Shown here one piece after another: positions 14,181 through 22,851 of a stretch of DNA of 27,222 nucleotides; positions within the stretch are counted from its first letter, which is position 1, and the number at the start of each line of letters is the position of its first letter. The translations under genes were made by a program, and so were the position numbers. The notes under the pieces were generated by a model. That model saw only the letters and a list, made by a program, of their open reading frames with translations, did no database searches and was not told the origin of the DNA. This DNA comes from a virus, in IMG/VR virus record IMGVR_UViG_3300037070_003768, positions 1-27,222 of that record; one strand, written 5' to 3'.

Positions 14181-15476
14181 ATGGTCGTAAAACACAACGA
14201 TCCGGCTAATATTCTCGCCCAACCGGTCATTGTCGTCGGCGGGCCGACCGGGCCGTCGGGTGGACCCACCGGACCCACCGGCCCGGCGGGGCAGGGTACC
14301 TATGTCACCGGGCCGACCGGCAAGGGCGCGTTTACCGGACCAACCGGCTACACCGGCCCGACCGGGCCTGGCGCGTTCACCGGCCCGCAAGGGCCGACCG
14401 GGCTGACCGGTCCGGCGGGGGCGGGCGCGCAGGGGCCTGTCGGGCCTACCGGGGTCACCGGCTACACCGGCCCGCCCGGTACCGGCCCTACAGGATCTAC
14501 CGGCCCGCAAGGCTCGCCCGGATTTGCCTCGACCACGGGCTCGACCGGACCGACAGGCCGGGTGGGCCAGACCGGACCCCAGGGGATTCCGGGCACCGCC
14601 GTCAATACCGGGGCCACTGGACCCAGCGGGCCGACCGGGTTTACCGGACCCAGCGGGCCGACCGGTTTGCCGGGTTCGGCGGTCAATACCGGGGCTACCG
14701 GGCCGACGGGCGTCACCGGGCCGTTCGGCCCGACCGGGCCGCGAGGCATTCCCGGCGATGCCGTCAACACGGGCGCAACCGGGCTTCCGGGCACCGCCAC
14801 CAATACCGGGGCCACCGGGCCGACGGGAGCGGCGTCCACAGTCGCAGGCTCTACTGGACCAACGGGTTCGACGGGTTTGCAGGGCGCTCCGGGCACCGCT
14901 GCCAACACGGGTGCGACCGGACCGACAGGTGGTGGCGGTGGCGGTGGCGGCGCGACCGTTACCGTCAGCGATACCCCGCCCATAAGCCCGGTCGATAACA
15001 GTTTCTGGTGGGAGGGGGACACCGGGCAGCTGTTTTTGAGGGTGAACGATGGGTCCTCCACCCAGTGGGTGGCGGCGACCCTGGGCACCCCCGCCAGCCT
15101 GACCAGATCGGCCATCGTCGCCATTGTCGATGGCGGCGGGGTGGCCATCACCACCGGGATGAAGGGCTATCTGGAGGTGCCGTTCAATTGCACGTTGAAC
15201 CAGGCCGACATGGTGGCGGACCGCAGCGGCAGCATCGTGGTCAACGTCTGGAAATGCACCTACGCCCAGTTCGATGCCGGGGCCACGCACCCGGTGGTGG
15301 GTGATAAAATTACATCTTCAACGCCGCCGACGATCACGACCAACGTCAAATCGTCAGATTCGACACTGGCGTCGTGGATCACGGCGCTTACCACCGGAGA
15401 TATCCTGGCCTTCAACGTCGATAGCGTCACGTCGATCCAGCGTGCCGTGCTCACGCTCAGATATACGAGGGTGTGA
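14181..15476 (+). CDS. collagen-like tail fibre protein with glycine hinge
   Basis: The 431-residue protein begins with the anchor [20 protein letters not shown], which matches the N-termini of two other collagen proteins encoded at 22152 and 22852. Residues about 20-250 are Gly-X-Y repeats, mainly Gly-Pro-Thr, broken at intervals by five-residue non-triplet spacers such as GTAVNTG. Eight Gly residues in a row (about 251-258) form a hinge. The C-terminal part has [23 protein letters not shown], a segment common in phage tail fibres, followed by a beta-rich domain (about 320-431, [29 protein letters not shown]). It would be a trimeric stalk with a globular tip. Anchor and stalk style are shared with 22852, so they may assemble at one site. 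Confidence 0.8.
   Translation: MVVKHNDPANILAQPVIVVGGPTGPSGGPTGPTGPAGQGTYVTGPTGKGAFTGPTGYTGPTGPGAFTGPQGPTGLTGPAGAGAQGPVGPTGVTGYTGPPGTGPTGSTGPQGSPGFASTTGSTGPTGRVGQTGPQGIPGTAVNTGATGPSGPTGFTGPSGPTGLPGSAVNTGATGPTGVTGPFGPTGPRGIPGDAVNTGATGLPGTATNTGATGPTGAASTVAGSTGPTGSTGLQGAPGTAANTGATGPTGGGGGGGGATVTVSDTPPISPVDNSFWWEGDTGQLFLRVNDGSSTQWVAATLGTPASLTRSAIVAIVDGGGVAITTGMKGYLEVPFNCTLNQADMVADRSGSIVVNVWKCTYAQFDAGATHPVVGDKITSSTPPTITTNVKSSDSTLASWITALTTGDILAFNVDSVTSIQRAVLTLRYTRV
14239..14953 (+). repeat. Gly-X-Y coding repeats with regular interruptions, first fibre
   Basis: About 235 codons of Gly-X-Y with Pro at X and Thr at Y. Five related spacers ([50 protein letters not shown]) replace triplets with a Gly-five-residue-Gly gap, plus one GFASTTG. 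The DNA is dominated by variants of ACCGGGCCGACC. Confidence 0.85.
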
Positions 15477-18400
15477 TGGCAACCCTGATCGCTACCGCTG
15501 ATGGCAATTTGACCGGCAGCACCACGTTCGCGGCGGCGGAAGCGGGGACGGGGGCGCTTCAGATGGTCAGGGGCAGTGTAGCCGATATTTCTTCCGGGGT
15601 CACTTGTACGGCGTTCACCGTGACCACCGGCAAGGTGATTGATGCGGTGCTGCTTGTGGTGAGACAGCGAACAACGACTTCGACCGGCACGGTCAAGGTA
15701 GCCTTGAACAAGGGCGGTGTGGAGCAGGCGTCGGTGACGGTTAACAAAACCGATTTGCCGACGTTCAACGGTGCCTTGCATCCGGTGCTGTTCAAATTAA
15801 CGGGCACTGCGACTGGCGACGGTGGTGCGAACTGGACGGTTGTGCTTACGCCGACAGGATCAGGAGATATTTCCTATTACTACAGTGGATCGGCTTTTAA
15901 CCTGACTCGCGCGCTGCGCACCACTACGACACAAGCTCCCGCCGCCGCAGACGATCTCTACATCGTTGGTGAGTTGACGGGTGCTGCCACCAAGAACACT
16001 CGCACCGTGACGATGGACTCCACTGCCGCTACTGTCTATGGCAACGGTGCCATTAACAACAATGCTGGCATCCACATTTCCAACTGGGGCACGCTGACCT
16101 ACGCGGGTGTCGGTGGTTCGACTCCTGCAACTTTTGACGGTGTGAATTCAGCGCAGATCACCACGTCGAATGGCGGGCGAAAGGCAACGGTTTCCGGCAC
16201 GGTCGTGGCCCATATCGGCGCACGAAGTGCAACGACGATGACCACCGGCAAGTATTATTTCGAGCTGACACTGAACCAGAAAACGGCGGCTACGTTTGCC
16301 GGGGTTTTGCTATCGACCGGCACCTACACCGATATGAACGGCGGGCAGAACAGTTTTGAAGTCGCGGATAGCGGCGATATTTATTCGCAGAACAATTTCC
16401 AGAGCAAGAATATCGGGGCGGTTGTCACCAACGATGTGGTTGGCTTTGCCATCGACCTGACGGCGCGATTATGTTGGGTGCGCCGGAATAACGGCACCTG
16501 GAACGCCAGCGGCACGGCCGATCCGGCGACCGGTGTCGGCGGCATTACCATCGATGCCGGGGCGTTCGCGCCTGCGGTCTGCTTTGCTTATGGCTATGTG
16601 GTCGGTGACGCCTGGACCGGCAATTTCGGTCAGGCCGCCTTCGCCAATGCCGCGCCATCAGGCTTCGGCAATTGGGCAACGACCGTTGCCGGTGGTGGCA
16701 ACTACATCCTCCGCGTGGCCGGGGACGTCATCGTCTACCAGTACGGCACGCTGAACATGGGGAGCAGTGCGGGGGGCAGCGGCTATGGGACACTGGACAC
16801 GGCCACGGCTTCCAATGTCACGCTGTCGAACGGTAATCTTACCGTAACCAGCACCGGCACGACAGCAAACGAACAGGGTGCGCGGGTTGCGGCGACAAAA
16901 ACCACCGGCAAATATTACTTTGAGGCCACGATAGTAGCTGGTGGTTCTTTTGGGGTTGCCGTCTGCACGGCGGCATCGACTTACACCAATTTGAACCAGA
17001 GCGGCGCGACGACGGGTGTCGTGATGTTCTGCTTTAATGGTCAGATATGGAGTGCGGGTGCCAATTCAGGTAGTTCGCTGGGTGGTCGCTCGGTAGGTGA
17101 CAAGATCAGCGTGGCGGTCGATCTCGACAACCGCACGATCTGGTTTCGGGTTGCGCCATCCGGCAACTGGAATGGCAGCGGCACCGCTGATCCGGCAACC
17201 AACGTCGGCGGTGTTACGATCCCGGCAGGGGCGATGCTTCCGGCATTCTGTTTCAACACTGCAACCACTTCGGGCACTGGTAATTTCGGCGCGACGGCCT
17301 TCACGGGCACGGTGCCAAGTGGATTTACATCTGGTTGGGATGTAACCAACCCCGCCTCCACCGCCATCCTCGAATTCCAGCAAGTGTCCGCCGATGGCGA
17401 TTTCGGGCTGCGCTGCCTCGACAACTCCACCGTCACCATCACCGGCCAGCCGCGCACGGCGGGCAAGAACGTGGTGAAGTGCAAGCTGACGGCGGATGTG
17501 GCGGGAGCAGGCAATGTGCTCACGGCGACGAGTGGGAGCTTAGGAACTATCCCTAGTAATGCCGGATTAGACGCATCTGGGAATTCTTTGCTGGCTAATG
17601 GTTTCACGGACAATTCTACGTCGGGTGTCCATGCCGTAAACAACACTGGTCCCAGCATCAACAACACCACGCAAACCGGCAGTGTCTGGTTGGCGCGTGG
17701 TAGCGGTCTTAATAATCGCTATGTTCGTGTGTACGTGGGTAACAACACGGCTATCGCGAATAGTACGAGCGGATTTTATTCGGACATCGACCTTCAGGCC
17801 GGAACGGCGGGCACAGTTACGGCGGTCGGTACGGGCGTTGCCACCAGTGTCTCGATCACGGCGGTTGGCGTAGGCTATCTTGTTCGCATCACCGGCAAAG
17901 TTAGCACCGTCAGCAACACACCCAATTTTGCTCTGATTGCATGTTCAGCGGCAGGCACAACGACATATGCAGGCAACACTACTCAATGTTTTATCTACGA
18001 TCACGTTGCTCTCGTTACCACCGCCTCGATGTCCGACACCGTCTTCAACGTCGATGCCGACACCGGCTGGCTTAACGGCGATGCCGTTTGTGTGGCCAGC
18101 ACCACCCGCACTGCTGCCGAATGTGAAATCTTTCCGCTCAATGCCAACGCAGGCGCGTCCTCGTTCACCAGTGCGTTGTATCCGTTTGGATTAAGTAATG
18201 CCAGTATTTGGTCTTCCACCCACCACGGCACCGCGCCGATCCAGGCCGAGATCGGGCTGCTCACCCGCAACGTCAAGATCCGGTCCACGTCGCCGACGCT
18301 GATGAGCTACGTCTACTGCACGGCGCTGGCGACGGTGACGGCGAGCTGGGCGGAGTTTTACTATTTCGGAGCCAACGCCATCGCCAAGCGCGGCATCGAG

Positions 18401-20434
18401 ATCGACGGTGGCGTGGTGGCTAACCCAAAATCCTTTACCTATTGCTCGATCCACGACAACGATTTTAGTGGGGTATATTGCGTAACCAGTACCGTCACGT
18501 CCTTGAACCTGGTCCTGTCCAATAACGTTTTTTGGCTACAGACCTCTGGCACTCCGGCTATGGTTACCATATCGGGCACGGTTGCCAAGGATGACTGGAC
18601 CTTCGATTCCAACCTTGTCATGCGTTGTGGTGGAGCGGGGTTCAATCTGAGCGATATTGGCGGCACCTTTAGCAACAACACGGTCGTTGGACAGACCAAC
18701 AGTTACAGTTTCAATTTAACAGAAGTCGGATCCGCGATAAAACTGGGGAATTTTGACAACAACACCTGTCATTCTACCGGGGCCGGGCTCTCCGTGGCGG
18801 CGTGGTGTGTCGGAACGATCCGCAATTTTACCGCCTGGCGCTGCACCTTTGCCGGAGTGCAGTACAATTATCCATCGACACGCGACCTTACGCTGGAGAA
18901 CCTGACGATCTTCGGCTGTTATACCAATACCACCACCGGCAGTTTTCACGTCTCGGGTGGCGATGGCGTCAATATAAAAGGCGGCGTTATCGCCGGGGAT
19001 TCCCTCACCACCTGTTCGTGGGGGATTCGGATCCAACCCGAATATGCGGTGCAGTTCAACGTCAACAACCTCGATATGTCCGGGGTTGGCGGGGCGGGAA
19101 TTTACCGGTCTCATTTGTGGGCCGACATTGCGCTTAACGGCGGCACCACCGGAGGCACGCCGTGCGGGGTTTTCAACGACTGCAAGTTCAGCGCGCCGCT
19201 GCTGACCACGCCAACCTATTTGTTCAGCCCGTTCGGCGCGGCGCTGGGCTTCCAACGTTGCAACGAGGTTGCTGCTGACCATCGCACCGAAAGCGGTGCC
19301 GGACAGCTGCGGCTGGATGGCGTGGTTTACCGCACCCAGGGACCGTCGTTGCGGATGATGCCGATTTCGTCGTTCAAGCTGGAGAGCGCGCCGTCAGGCC
19401 GGGGTATCCAGGTCAAGGTCGTCGCCGGTTCGACCGTGGCGGCGTCGGTCTATGTGCGCAAGGACGCTTCGTACCGGGGCGCGCAGCCCCGGCTGCTGGT
19501 GCGCGCCAACCCGGCGATGGGTCTCGACGTCGATACGGTGTTGGCAACCTGCAGCGGTACGTCCGGGGCGACGGTCCCGGCGCGCTGGAATAACGTGGCT
19601 CCCTATATCGTGCTTTCCAACAACAACCTGACGATCAGCAATTTGTTTGGCAACGTCATTTCTAACGAGATGGGGGCCAGGGTCAGCAGTCCGATAGGCG
19701 ATAAGACCAGCGGCAAGTGGTATTTCGAAATCAAGTACGACACCGTGACCGGCGTCACCACCACGTTCGTGATCGGGATTGGCACCCCCGGAACTGGCTA
19801 TCTGACGTGGGGATCGACGGCGGTAAACGCGGTCGGGGTGCAGTGCTACGGCGGCTATATCTTCAGCAACAACGTCTACATGAACATCCAGCTTGGCAAT
19901 ATCGCGTCCGGTCAGGTGATCGGCATCGCGGTTGACCTCGACGCCCGGCTGGCCTGGTTCAGGCTCGCGCCCACCGGCAACTGGAACGCCAACGCCTCCT
20001 ACAATCCGGCCACCGGGGTCGGTGGTGTTCCGATTCCGCCCGGCATGATGGTGCCGTTCAATACGATGTGCGCGGGGGGTGGGCTTGTCCCTGGCAATAT
20101 TTTCACCGCCAATTTCGGCGCGAGCGCCTTCACTGGCGCGGTGCCCAGCGGCTTTACGTCGGGCTGGACGGTGCCGCAGGGCACCGGCACCGGAGCGTGG
20201 GAACTGCTGTCCGGCACCACGTCCGTGTTGTCGGCCAGCGACGTCGGCGCGCTGGAGTTCTATGTCGATTGCGACGGCGTGGACGGCTTCGTCAATGTCG
20301 ATGACTGGAGCTTCACCACCAATGGCGTCACCACGACCAACAATCTCTCGAACTGGTTCAACGCGCTGCCGGTCACGAATACCGAAGGCGGCGGCGGTGC
20401 CAGCGGCGGCTACTTCTCGGCGGGGTTCGTGTGA
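15476..20434 (+). CDS. giant tail protein: G8-like fold and beta-helix with three SPRY-like insertions
   Basis: The 1652-residue protein starts at ATG 15476 (TGATG overlap). Residues about 150-960 contain the broken-up parts of a G8-type domain as found in phage beta-helix tail proteins: HISNWGTLTYA, ILRVAGDVIVYQYGTLNMG, TAILEF, GDFGLRCLDNSTVTITG, then TGWLNGDAVCVAST and AEIGLLTRNVKIRS. SPRY-like modules at 216-400 and 439-621, and a carbohydrate-binding-like jelly roll at about 683-849 (SVWLARG...YVRVYVG, VGYLVRITGK), interrupt it. Residues about 940-1290 look like a right-handed beta-helix (repeated Asn/Ile/Thr rungs). A third SPRY-like module (1371-1564) splits a further beta domain that ends ALEFYVDCDGVDGFVNVDDW. 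Likely a receptor- or glycan-binding, possibly polysaccharide-cleaving, tail protein. Confidence 0.8.
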   Translation: MATLIATADGNLTGSTTFAAAEAGTGALQMVRGSVADISSGVTCTAFTVTTGKVIDAVLLVVRQRTTTSTGTVKVALNKGGVEQASVTVNKTDLPTFNGALHPVLFKLTGTATGDGGANWTVVLTPTGSGDISYYYSGSAFNLTRALRTTTTQAPAAADDLYIVGELTGAATKNTRTVTMDSTAATVYGNGAINNNAGIHISNWGTLTYAGVGGSTPATFDGVNSAQITTSNGGRKATVSGTVVAHIGARSATTMTTGKYYFELTLNQKTAATFAGVLLSTGTYTDMNGGQNSFEVADSGDIYSQNNFQSKNIGAVVTNDVVGFAIDLTARLCWVRRNNGTWNASGTADPATGVGGITIDAGAFAPAVCFAYGYVVGDAWTGNFGQAAFANAAPSGFGNWATTVAGGGNYILRVAGDVIVYQYGTLNMGSSAGGSGYGTLDTATASNVTLSNGNLTVTSTGTTANEQGARVAATKTTGKYYFEATIVAGGSFGVAVCTAASTYTNLNQSGATTGVVMFCFNGQIWSAGANSGSSLGGRSVGDKISVAVDLDNRTIWFRVAPSGNWNGSGTADPATNVGGVTIPAGAMLPAFCFNTATTSGTGNFGATAFTGTVPSGFTSGWDVTNPASTAILEFQQVSADGDFGLRCLDNSTVTITGQPRTAGKNVVKCKLTADVAGAGNVLTATSGSLGTIPSNAGLDASGNSLLANGFTDNSTSGVHAVNNTGPSINNTTQTGSVWLARGSGLNNRYVRVYVGNNTAIANSTSGFYSDIDLQAGTAGTVTAVGTGVATSVSITAVGVGYLVRITGKVSTVSNTPNFALIACSAAGTTTYAGNTTQCFIYDHVALVTTASMSDTVFNVDADTGWLNGDAVCVASTTRTAAECEIFPLNANAGASSFTSALYPFGLSNASIWSSTHHGTAPIQAEIGLLTRNVKIRSTSPTLMSYVYCTALATVTASWAEFYYFGANAIAKRGIEIDGGVVANPKSFTYCSIHDNDFSGVYCVTSTVTSLNLVLSNNVFWLQTSGTPAMVTISGTVAKDDWTFDSNLVMRCGGAGFNLSDIGGTFSNNTVVGQTNSYSFNLTEVGSAIKLGNFDNNTCHSTGAGLSVAAWCVGTIRNFTAWRCTFAGVQYNYPSTRDLTLENLTIFGCYTNTTTGSFHVSGGDGVNIKGGVIAGDSLTTCSWGIRIQPEYAVQFNVNNLDMSGVGGAGIYRSHLWADIALNGGTTGGTPCGVFNDCKFSAPLLTTPTYLFSPFGAALGFQRCNEVAADHRTESGAGQLRLDGVVYRTQGPSLRMMPISSFKLESAPSGRGIQVKVVAGSTVAASVYVRKDASYRGAQPRLLVRANPAMGLDVDTVLATCSGTSGATVPARWNNVAPYIVLSNNNLTISNLFGNVISNEMGARVSSPIGDKTSGKWYFEIKYDTVTGVTTTFVIGIGTPGTGYLTWGSTAVNAVGVQCYGGYIFSNNVYMNIQLGNIASGQVIGIAVDLDARLAWFRLAPTGNWNANASYNPATGVGGVPIPPGMMVPFNTMCAGGGLVPGNIFTANFGASAFTGAVPSGFTSGWTVPQGTGTGAWELLSGTTSVLSASDVGALEFYVDCDGVDGFVNVDDWSFTTNGVTTTNNLSNWFNALPVTNTEGGGGASGGYFSAGFV
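16121..16675 (+). repeat. SPRY-like module 1
   Basis: Encodes residues 216-400 of the giant tail protein. Landmarks: GKYYFELTL at the front, VVGFAIDL followed by NNGTW, DPATGVGGITI, GNFGQAAF and PSGFGNW at the end. Homologous to three other modules in this window. Confidence 0.75.
16790..17338 (+). repeat. SPRY-like module 2
   Basis: Encodes residues 439-621. It has [16 protein letters not shown] at the front, GKYYFEATI, KISVAVDLDNRTIWFRV, DPATNVGGVTI, GNFGATAF and PSGFTSGW. It sits inside the G8-like sequence between GTLNMGSS and NPASTAILEF. Confidence 0.8.
19586..20167 (+). repeat. SPRY-like module 3
   Basis: Encodes residues 1371-1564, with [55 protein letters not shown] and PSGFTSGW. 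It splits LATCSGTSG from GTGAWELLSG, which would otherwise form one beta domain. Confidence 0.8.
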
Positions 20435-22152
20435 TGCTGAATTTTCCCGACAGCCCAACGCTCAACCAGGTGTTCAACGCCTACACCTGGGACGGCGAGA
20501 AGTGGATCAATACGGTGGGCGGCATTCCGATGCCGGATTCCGCGCCAACCATTACGTCCAGCGCCACGGTGTCCAATGTCGAGAACGCGGTCTTGGCGCA
20601 CAGCCTGACCGCCAGTGAGTCTGTCACCTGGAGCCTCGTCGGCGGTGCCGACCAGGCCCGGTTCGAACTCAGCGGCTCGACGCTGCGATGGCTGAGTAAC
20701 GGCACCAAGGATTTCGAAGCGCCCAACGACGCCGACGCCAACAACGTCTACGTGGTGACGGTGCGCGCCACCGACAGCGGCAGCCAGACCACCAACCAGA
20801 CCATCAGCGTGACGGTGACGGATGTCGGCGAGACCTGGACGCCGGTTGCGCTCACCGGCCTGATCGGCTGGTGGGACGCCAGCGTGACGGCGAGCCTGAC
20901 GATTGGAAGCGGCAGCAAGATCACCAATATCGCCGACCAGAGCGGCGCGGCCAATCATCTGGGCAACGGAAGTACAACAGAAAAGCCGACCTACAACGCG
21001 ACCGGATTTAATTCCCGTCCGGGAATGGTGTTCGCCACGGCTCTCGATACGAGAATTAACTCGACCAGCGCCTTCCCGATGGGGACAGGGAATACGGTGA
21101 CTTTTTTTGTTGTCACCACGATAGAAAGCAACAGCGATCTTTGGGGCGGCATCCTGAGTTATCTGGCGGCGGGCCAGTCAAATTCCACCGATAATGTCGC
21201 ATCGTGGTCCCTGCTACGCAGCGTCAGCAACCCGGTTGCCGCCATTTGGCGAAATGGAGTTACATCCATAGCAACCGGCATGAGTTATTCGACGCCCTAC
21301 CGGCTGATCGGGACGATCAACTCAAGCGGTCTCATGACGCTGTATGTCAATGGCGTTGCTTCGGGAACGACGGGGACGCAGGCGGGCAACTGGGTAACGG
21401 CTGGCACTGCAACAATAGGCAAGGCTGGCAACTTTCTTTTCAACGGCGTCCTAGCCGAATGCGGCATCGCTACCGGCTTCTCCGATGCGACCACGGTGGC
21501 GGCGCTCGACACCTACCTCAAGAACAAGTGGGGGCTGCAATACGCCACCTGGGATCCCGCCACCGCCAGCAACGCCACGCTTTCCAATGGCAATCTCACA
21601 CTTACGAGTACAGGCGGCAGCACCGATCACGGTGCGCATGTCGCAAGCACAGCAGGAAAAATCACCGGCAAGTATTATTTCGAGGTGACGCTGACGACCG
21701 ATGCGGGCGGTGGCAACAGCGGCTTCGGTGTCGGCACCACGGCATCGACTTACGCCGGTATGGGTCTCAACGCGACCTCCGGTGGCCTGTGCTATGTGAA
21801 CGGCAGCATCTACGCCAATGGCAGCAACACCGGCTCGACCATCAACAATCCCGCAACCGGTCAGGTGGTCGGCATCGCCGTCGATCTTACAGCCCACAAA
21901 ATCTGGTTTATAAATCAGACAGCGCCGGGGGTGAATTACCCGGCGTTACCGCTAAGTGGCTGGAACGGTGATGTGTCGAATGGCTCAGGCCACAATCCAG
22001 CCACGGGCGTGGGCGGCATGACGCTTCCATCGGGCACCATCGTGCCGTTCGCCACCTTCAACGCCAGCGGCAATGTCTACACCGCCAATTTCGGTGCATC
22101 AGCTTTCAGCGGCGCGGTGCCGTCCGGCTTCACATCAGGGTGGACAGTCTAA
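20434..22152 (+). CDS. tail protein with cadherin-like, LamG-like and SPRY-like domains
   Basis: The 572-residue protein starts at ATG 20434 (TGATG). The first 30 residues ([19 protein letters not shown]) are a common attachment peptide of phage fibres. Residues 35-130 resemble a cadherin-like beta sandwich ([41 protein letters not shown]). Residues about 140-370 resemble a concanavalin/LamG domain ([49 protein letters not shown]). Residues 373-570 are a fourth SPRY-like module, ending only two residues before the stop. All three domain types bind carbohydrate or protein in known families, so this is probably a host-binding protein. TAATG links it to the next collagen gene. Confidence 0.8.
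   Translation: MLNFPDSPTLNQVFNAYTWDGEKWINTVGGIPMPDSAPTITSSATVSNVENAVLAHSLTASESVTWSLVGGADQARFELSGSTLRWLSNGTKDFEAPNDADANNVYVVTVRATDSGSQTTNQTISVTVTDVGETWTPVALTGLIGWWDASVTASLTIGSGSKITNIADQSGAANHLGNGSTTEKPTYNATGFNSRPGMVFATALDTRINSTSAFPMGTGNTVTFFVVTTIESNSDLWGGILSYLAAGQSNSTDNVASWSLLRSVSNPVAAIWRNGVTSIATGMSYSTPYRLIGTINSSGLMTLYVNGVASGTTGTQAGNWVTAGTATIGKAGNFLFNGVLAECGIATGFSDATTVAALDTYLKNKWGLQYATWDPATASNATLSNGNLTLTSTGGSTDHGAHVASTAGKITGKYYFEVTLTTDAGGGNSGFGVGTTASTYAGMGLNATSGGLCYVNGSIYANGSNTGSTINNPATGQVVGIAVDLTAHKIWFINQTAPGVNYPALPLSGWNGDVSNGSGHNPATGVGGMTLPSGTIVPFATFNASGNVYTANFGASAFSGAVPSGFTSGWTV
21550..22143 (+). repeat. SPRY-like module 4
   Basis: Encodes residues 373-570 of the LamG-containing protein: [66 protein letters not shown]. 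At DNA level it shares short exact runs such as AAGTATTATTTCGAG with module 1 and CGGCATCGACTTAC with module 2. Confidence 0.8.
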
Positions 22153-22850
22153 TGGCCACATATTCGAACACGCCTTCGCAAATCATGGCGCAACCGGTGG
22201 TGGTTGTCGGCGGACCGACCGGCCCTGCCGGGGGTGCTACCGGTGTATCCGGCCCGACCGGCAATACCGGGCCAACCGGTTTGCTGGGGGGAATCGGACC
22301 GACAGGCCCACAGGCTACCGGACCGACAGGCCCGCCGGGTATCGGCGCGTATACCGGGCCGACCGGACAGACCGGACCGCCGGGGTCGTATGGTGGGGTT
22401 GGATCGGTGGGACCGACCGGGCCTCCCGGCCCGCAAGGGCCTGGGTTCGCGCCAGCGCAATTGTTCACCACGCATATCGGGCCGTTCGGTCCCTTTGGGA
22501 CGACGCCGACGGCGCTGGGCCTTAACCGGACCTACATCGCCTACGGCAACGCCATCAAGCTGGCGTTCAACGGCATGGTCAACAACACCACCGGGGGCGG
22601 GGTTACCATCGAAATGCGCTACGGCACCGGTACCGCTCCGACTGCGGGGGCGACGACGGGACTGGGTACGCTGTTCGGCATTCCGATCCACCACTTCAGT
22701 TCAGACGCGGCGGGCTGGACCAGTTTTACCATCATGGGACAATACTACCTGAACTACGGCACGACCTACTGGTGCGACCTGGTGGTCACGTCAACGAGCG
22801 GGGTAGGTGCCAGCGTCAAGGACCTCCAATTCCATATGATTGCGCTCTGA
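22152..22850 (+). CDS. collagen-like fibre protein, short stalk
   Basis: The ATG at 22152 overlaps the stop before it (TAATG), giving 232 residues; the GTG four codons upstream is not needed. Anchor [20 protein letters not shown] is the version of the shared anchor closest to that of 14181. Residues about 20-97 are Gly-X-Y triplets with only minor breaks. The tip (98-232) is beta-rich and begins [18 protein letters not shown], ending [11 protein letters not shown]; it looks like a small trimeric jelly roll but no family is certain. Presumably an accessory fibre. Confidence 0.75.
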   Translation: MATYSNTPSQIMAQPVVVVGGPTGPAGGATGVSGPTGNTGPTGLLGGIGPTGPQATGPTGPPGIGAYTGPTGQTGPPGSYGGVGSVGPTGPPGPQGPGFAPAQLFTTHIGPFGPFGTTPTALGLNRTYIAYGNAIKLAFNGMVNNTTGGGVTIEMRYGTGTAPTAGATTGLGTLFGIPIHHFSSDAAGWTSFTIMGQYYLNYGTTYWCDLVVTSTSGVGASVKDLQFHMIAL

Positions 22851-22851
22851 C

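Noticed and set aside
14165-14209. 14-codon frame overlapping the stop of the beta-sandwich gene as ATGA
   Set aside because: Too short, mostly basic residues, and it overlaps the better-supported fibre start at 14181.
13725-15290. Long minus-strand open frame (521 codons) under the connector and collagen genes
   Set aside because: It is a shadow of GC-rich, stop-poor coding DNA; the translation is Arg/Gly/Pro-rich low complexity, spans three plus-strand genes and has no ribosome site.
13112-20436. GTG start codons one codon before ATG at 13112, 15473 and 20431
   Set aside because: Each GTG arises from the GTGATG junction where the previous TGA overlaps the ATG. The ATG start fits the TGATG coupling seen elsewhere, and the extra residue makes no difference to domain content.
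19394-20458. Minus-strand frame of 354 codons under SPRY module 3
   Set aside because: It overlaps a well-supported domain on the plus strand and its translation is Arg/His/Gly-rich with no recognisable fold.
15476-22152. Diversity-generating retroelement acting on the SPRY modules
   Set aside because: No reverse transcriptase gene or template/variable repeat pair with adenine-specific differences is visible in the window; modules differ throughout. An element outside the window cannot be ruled out.
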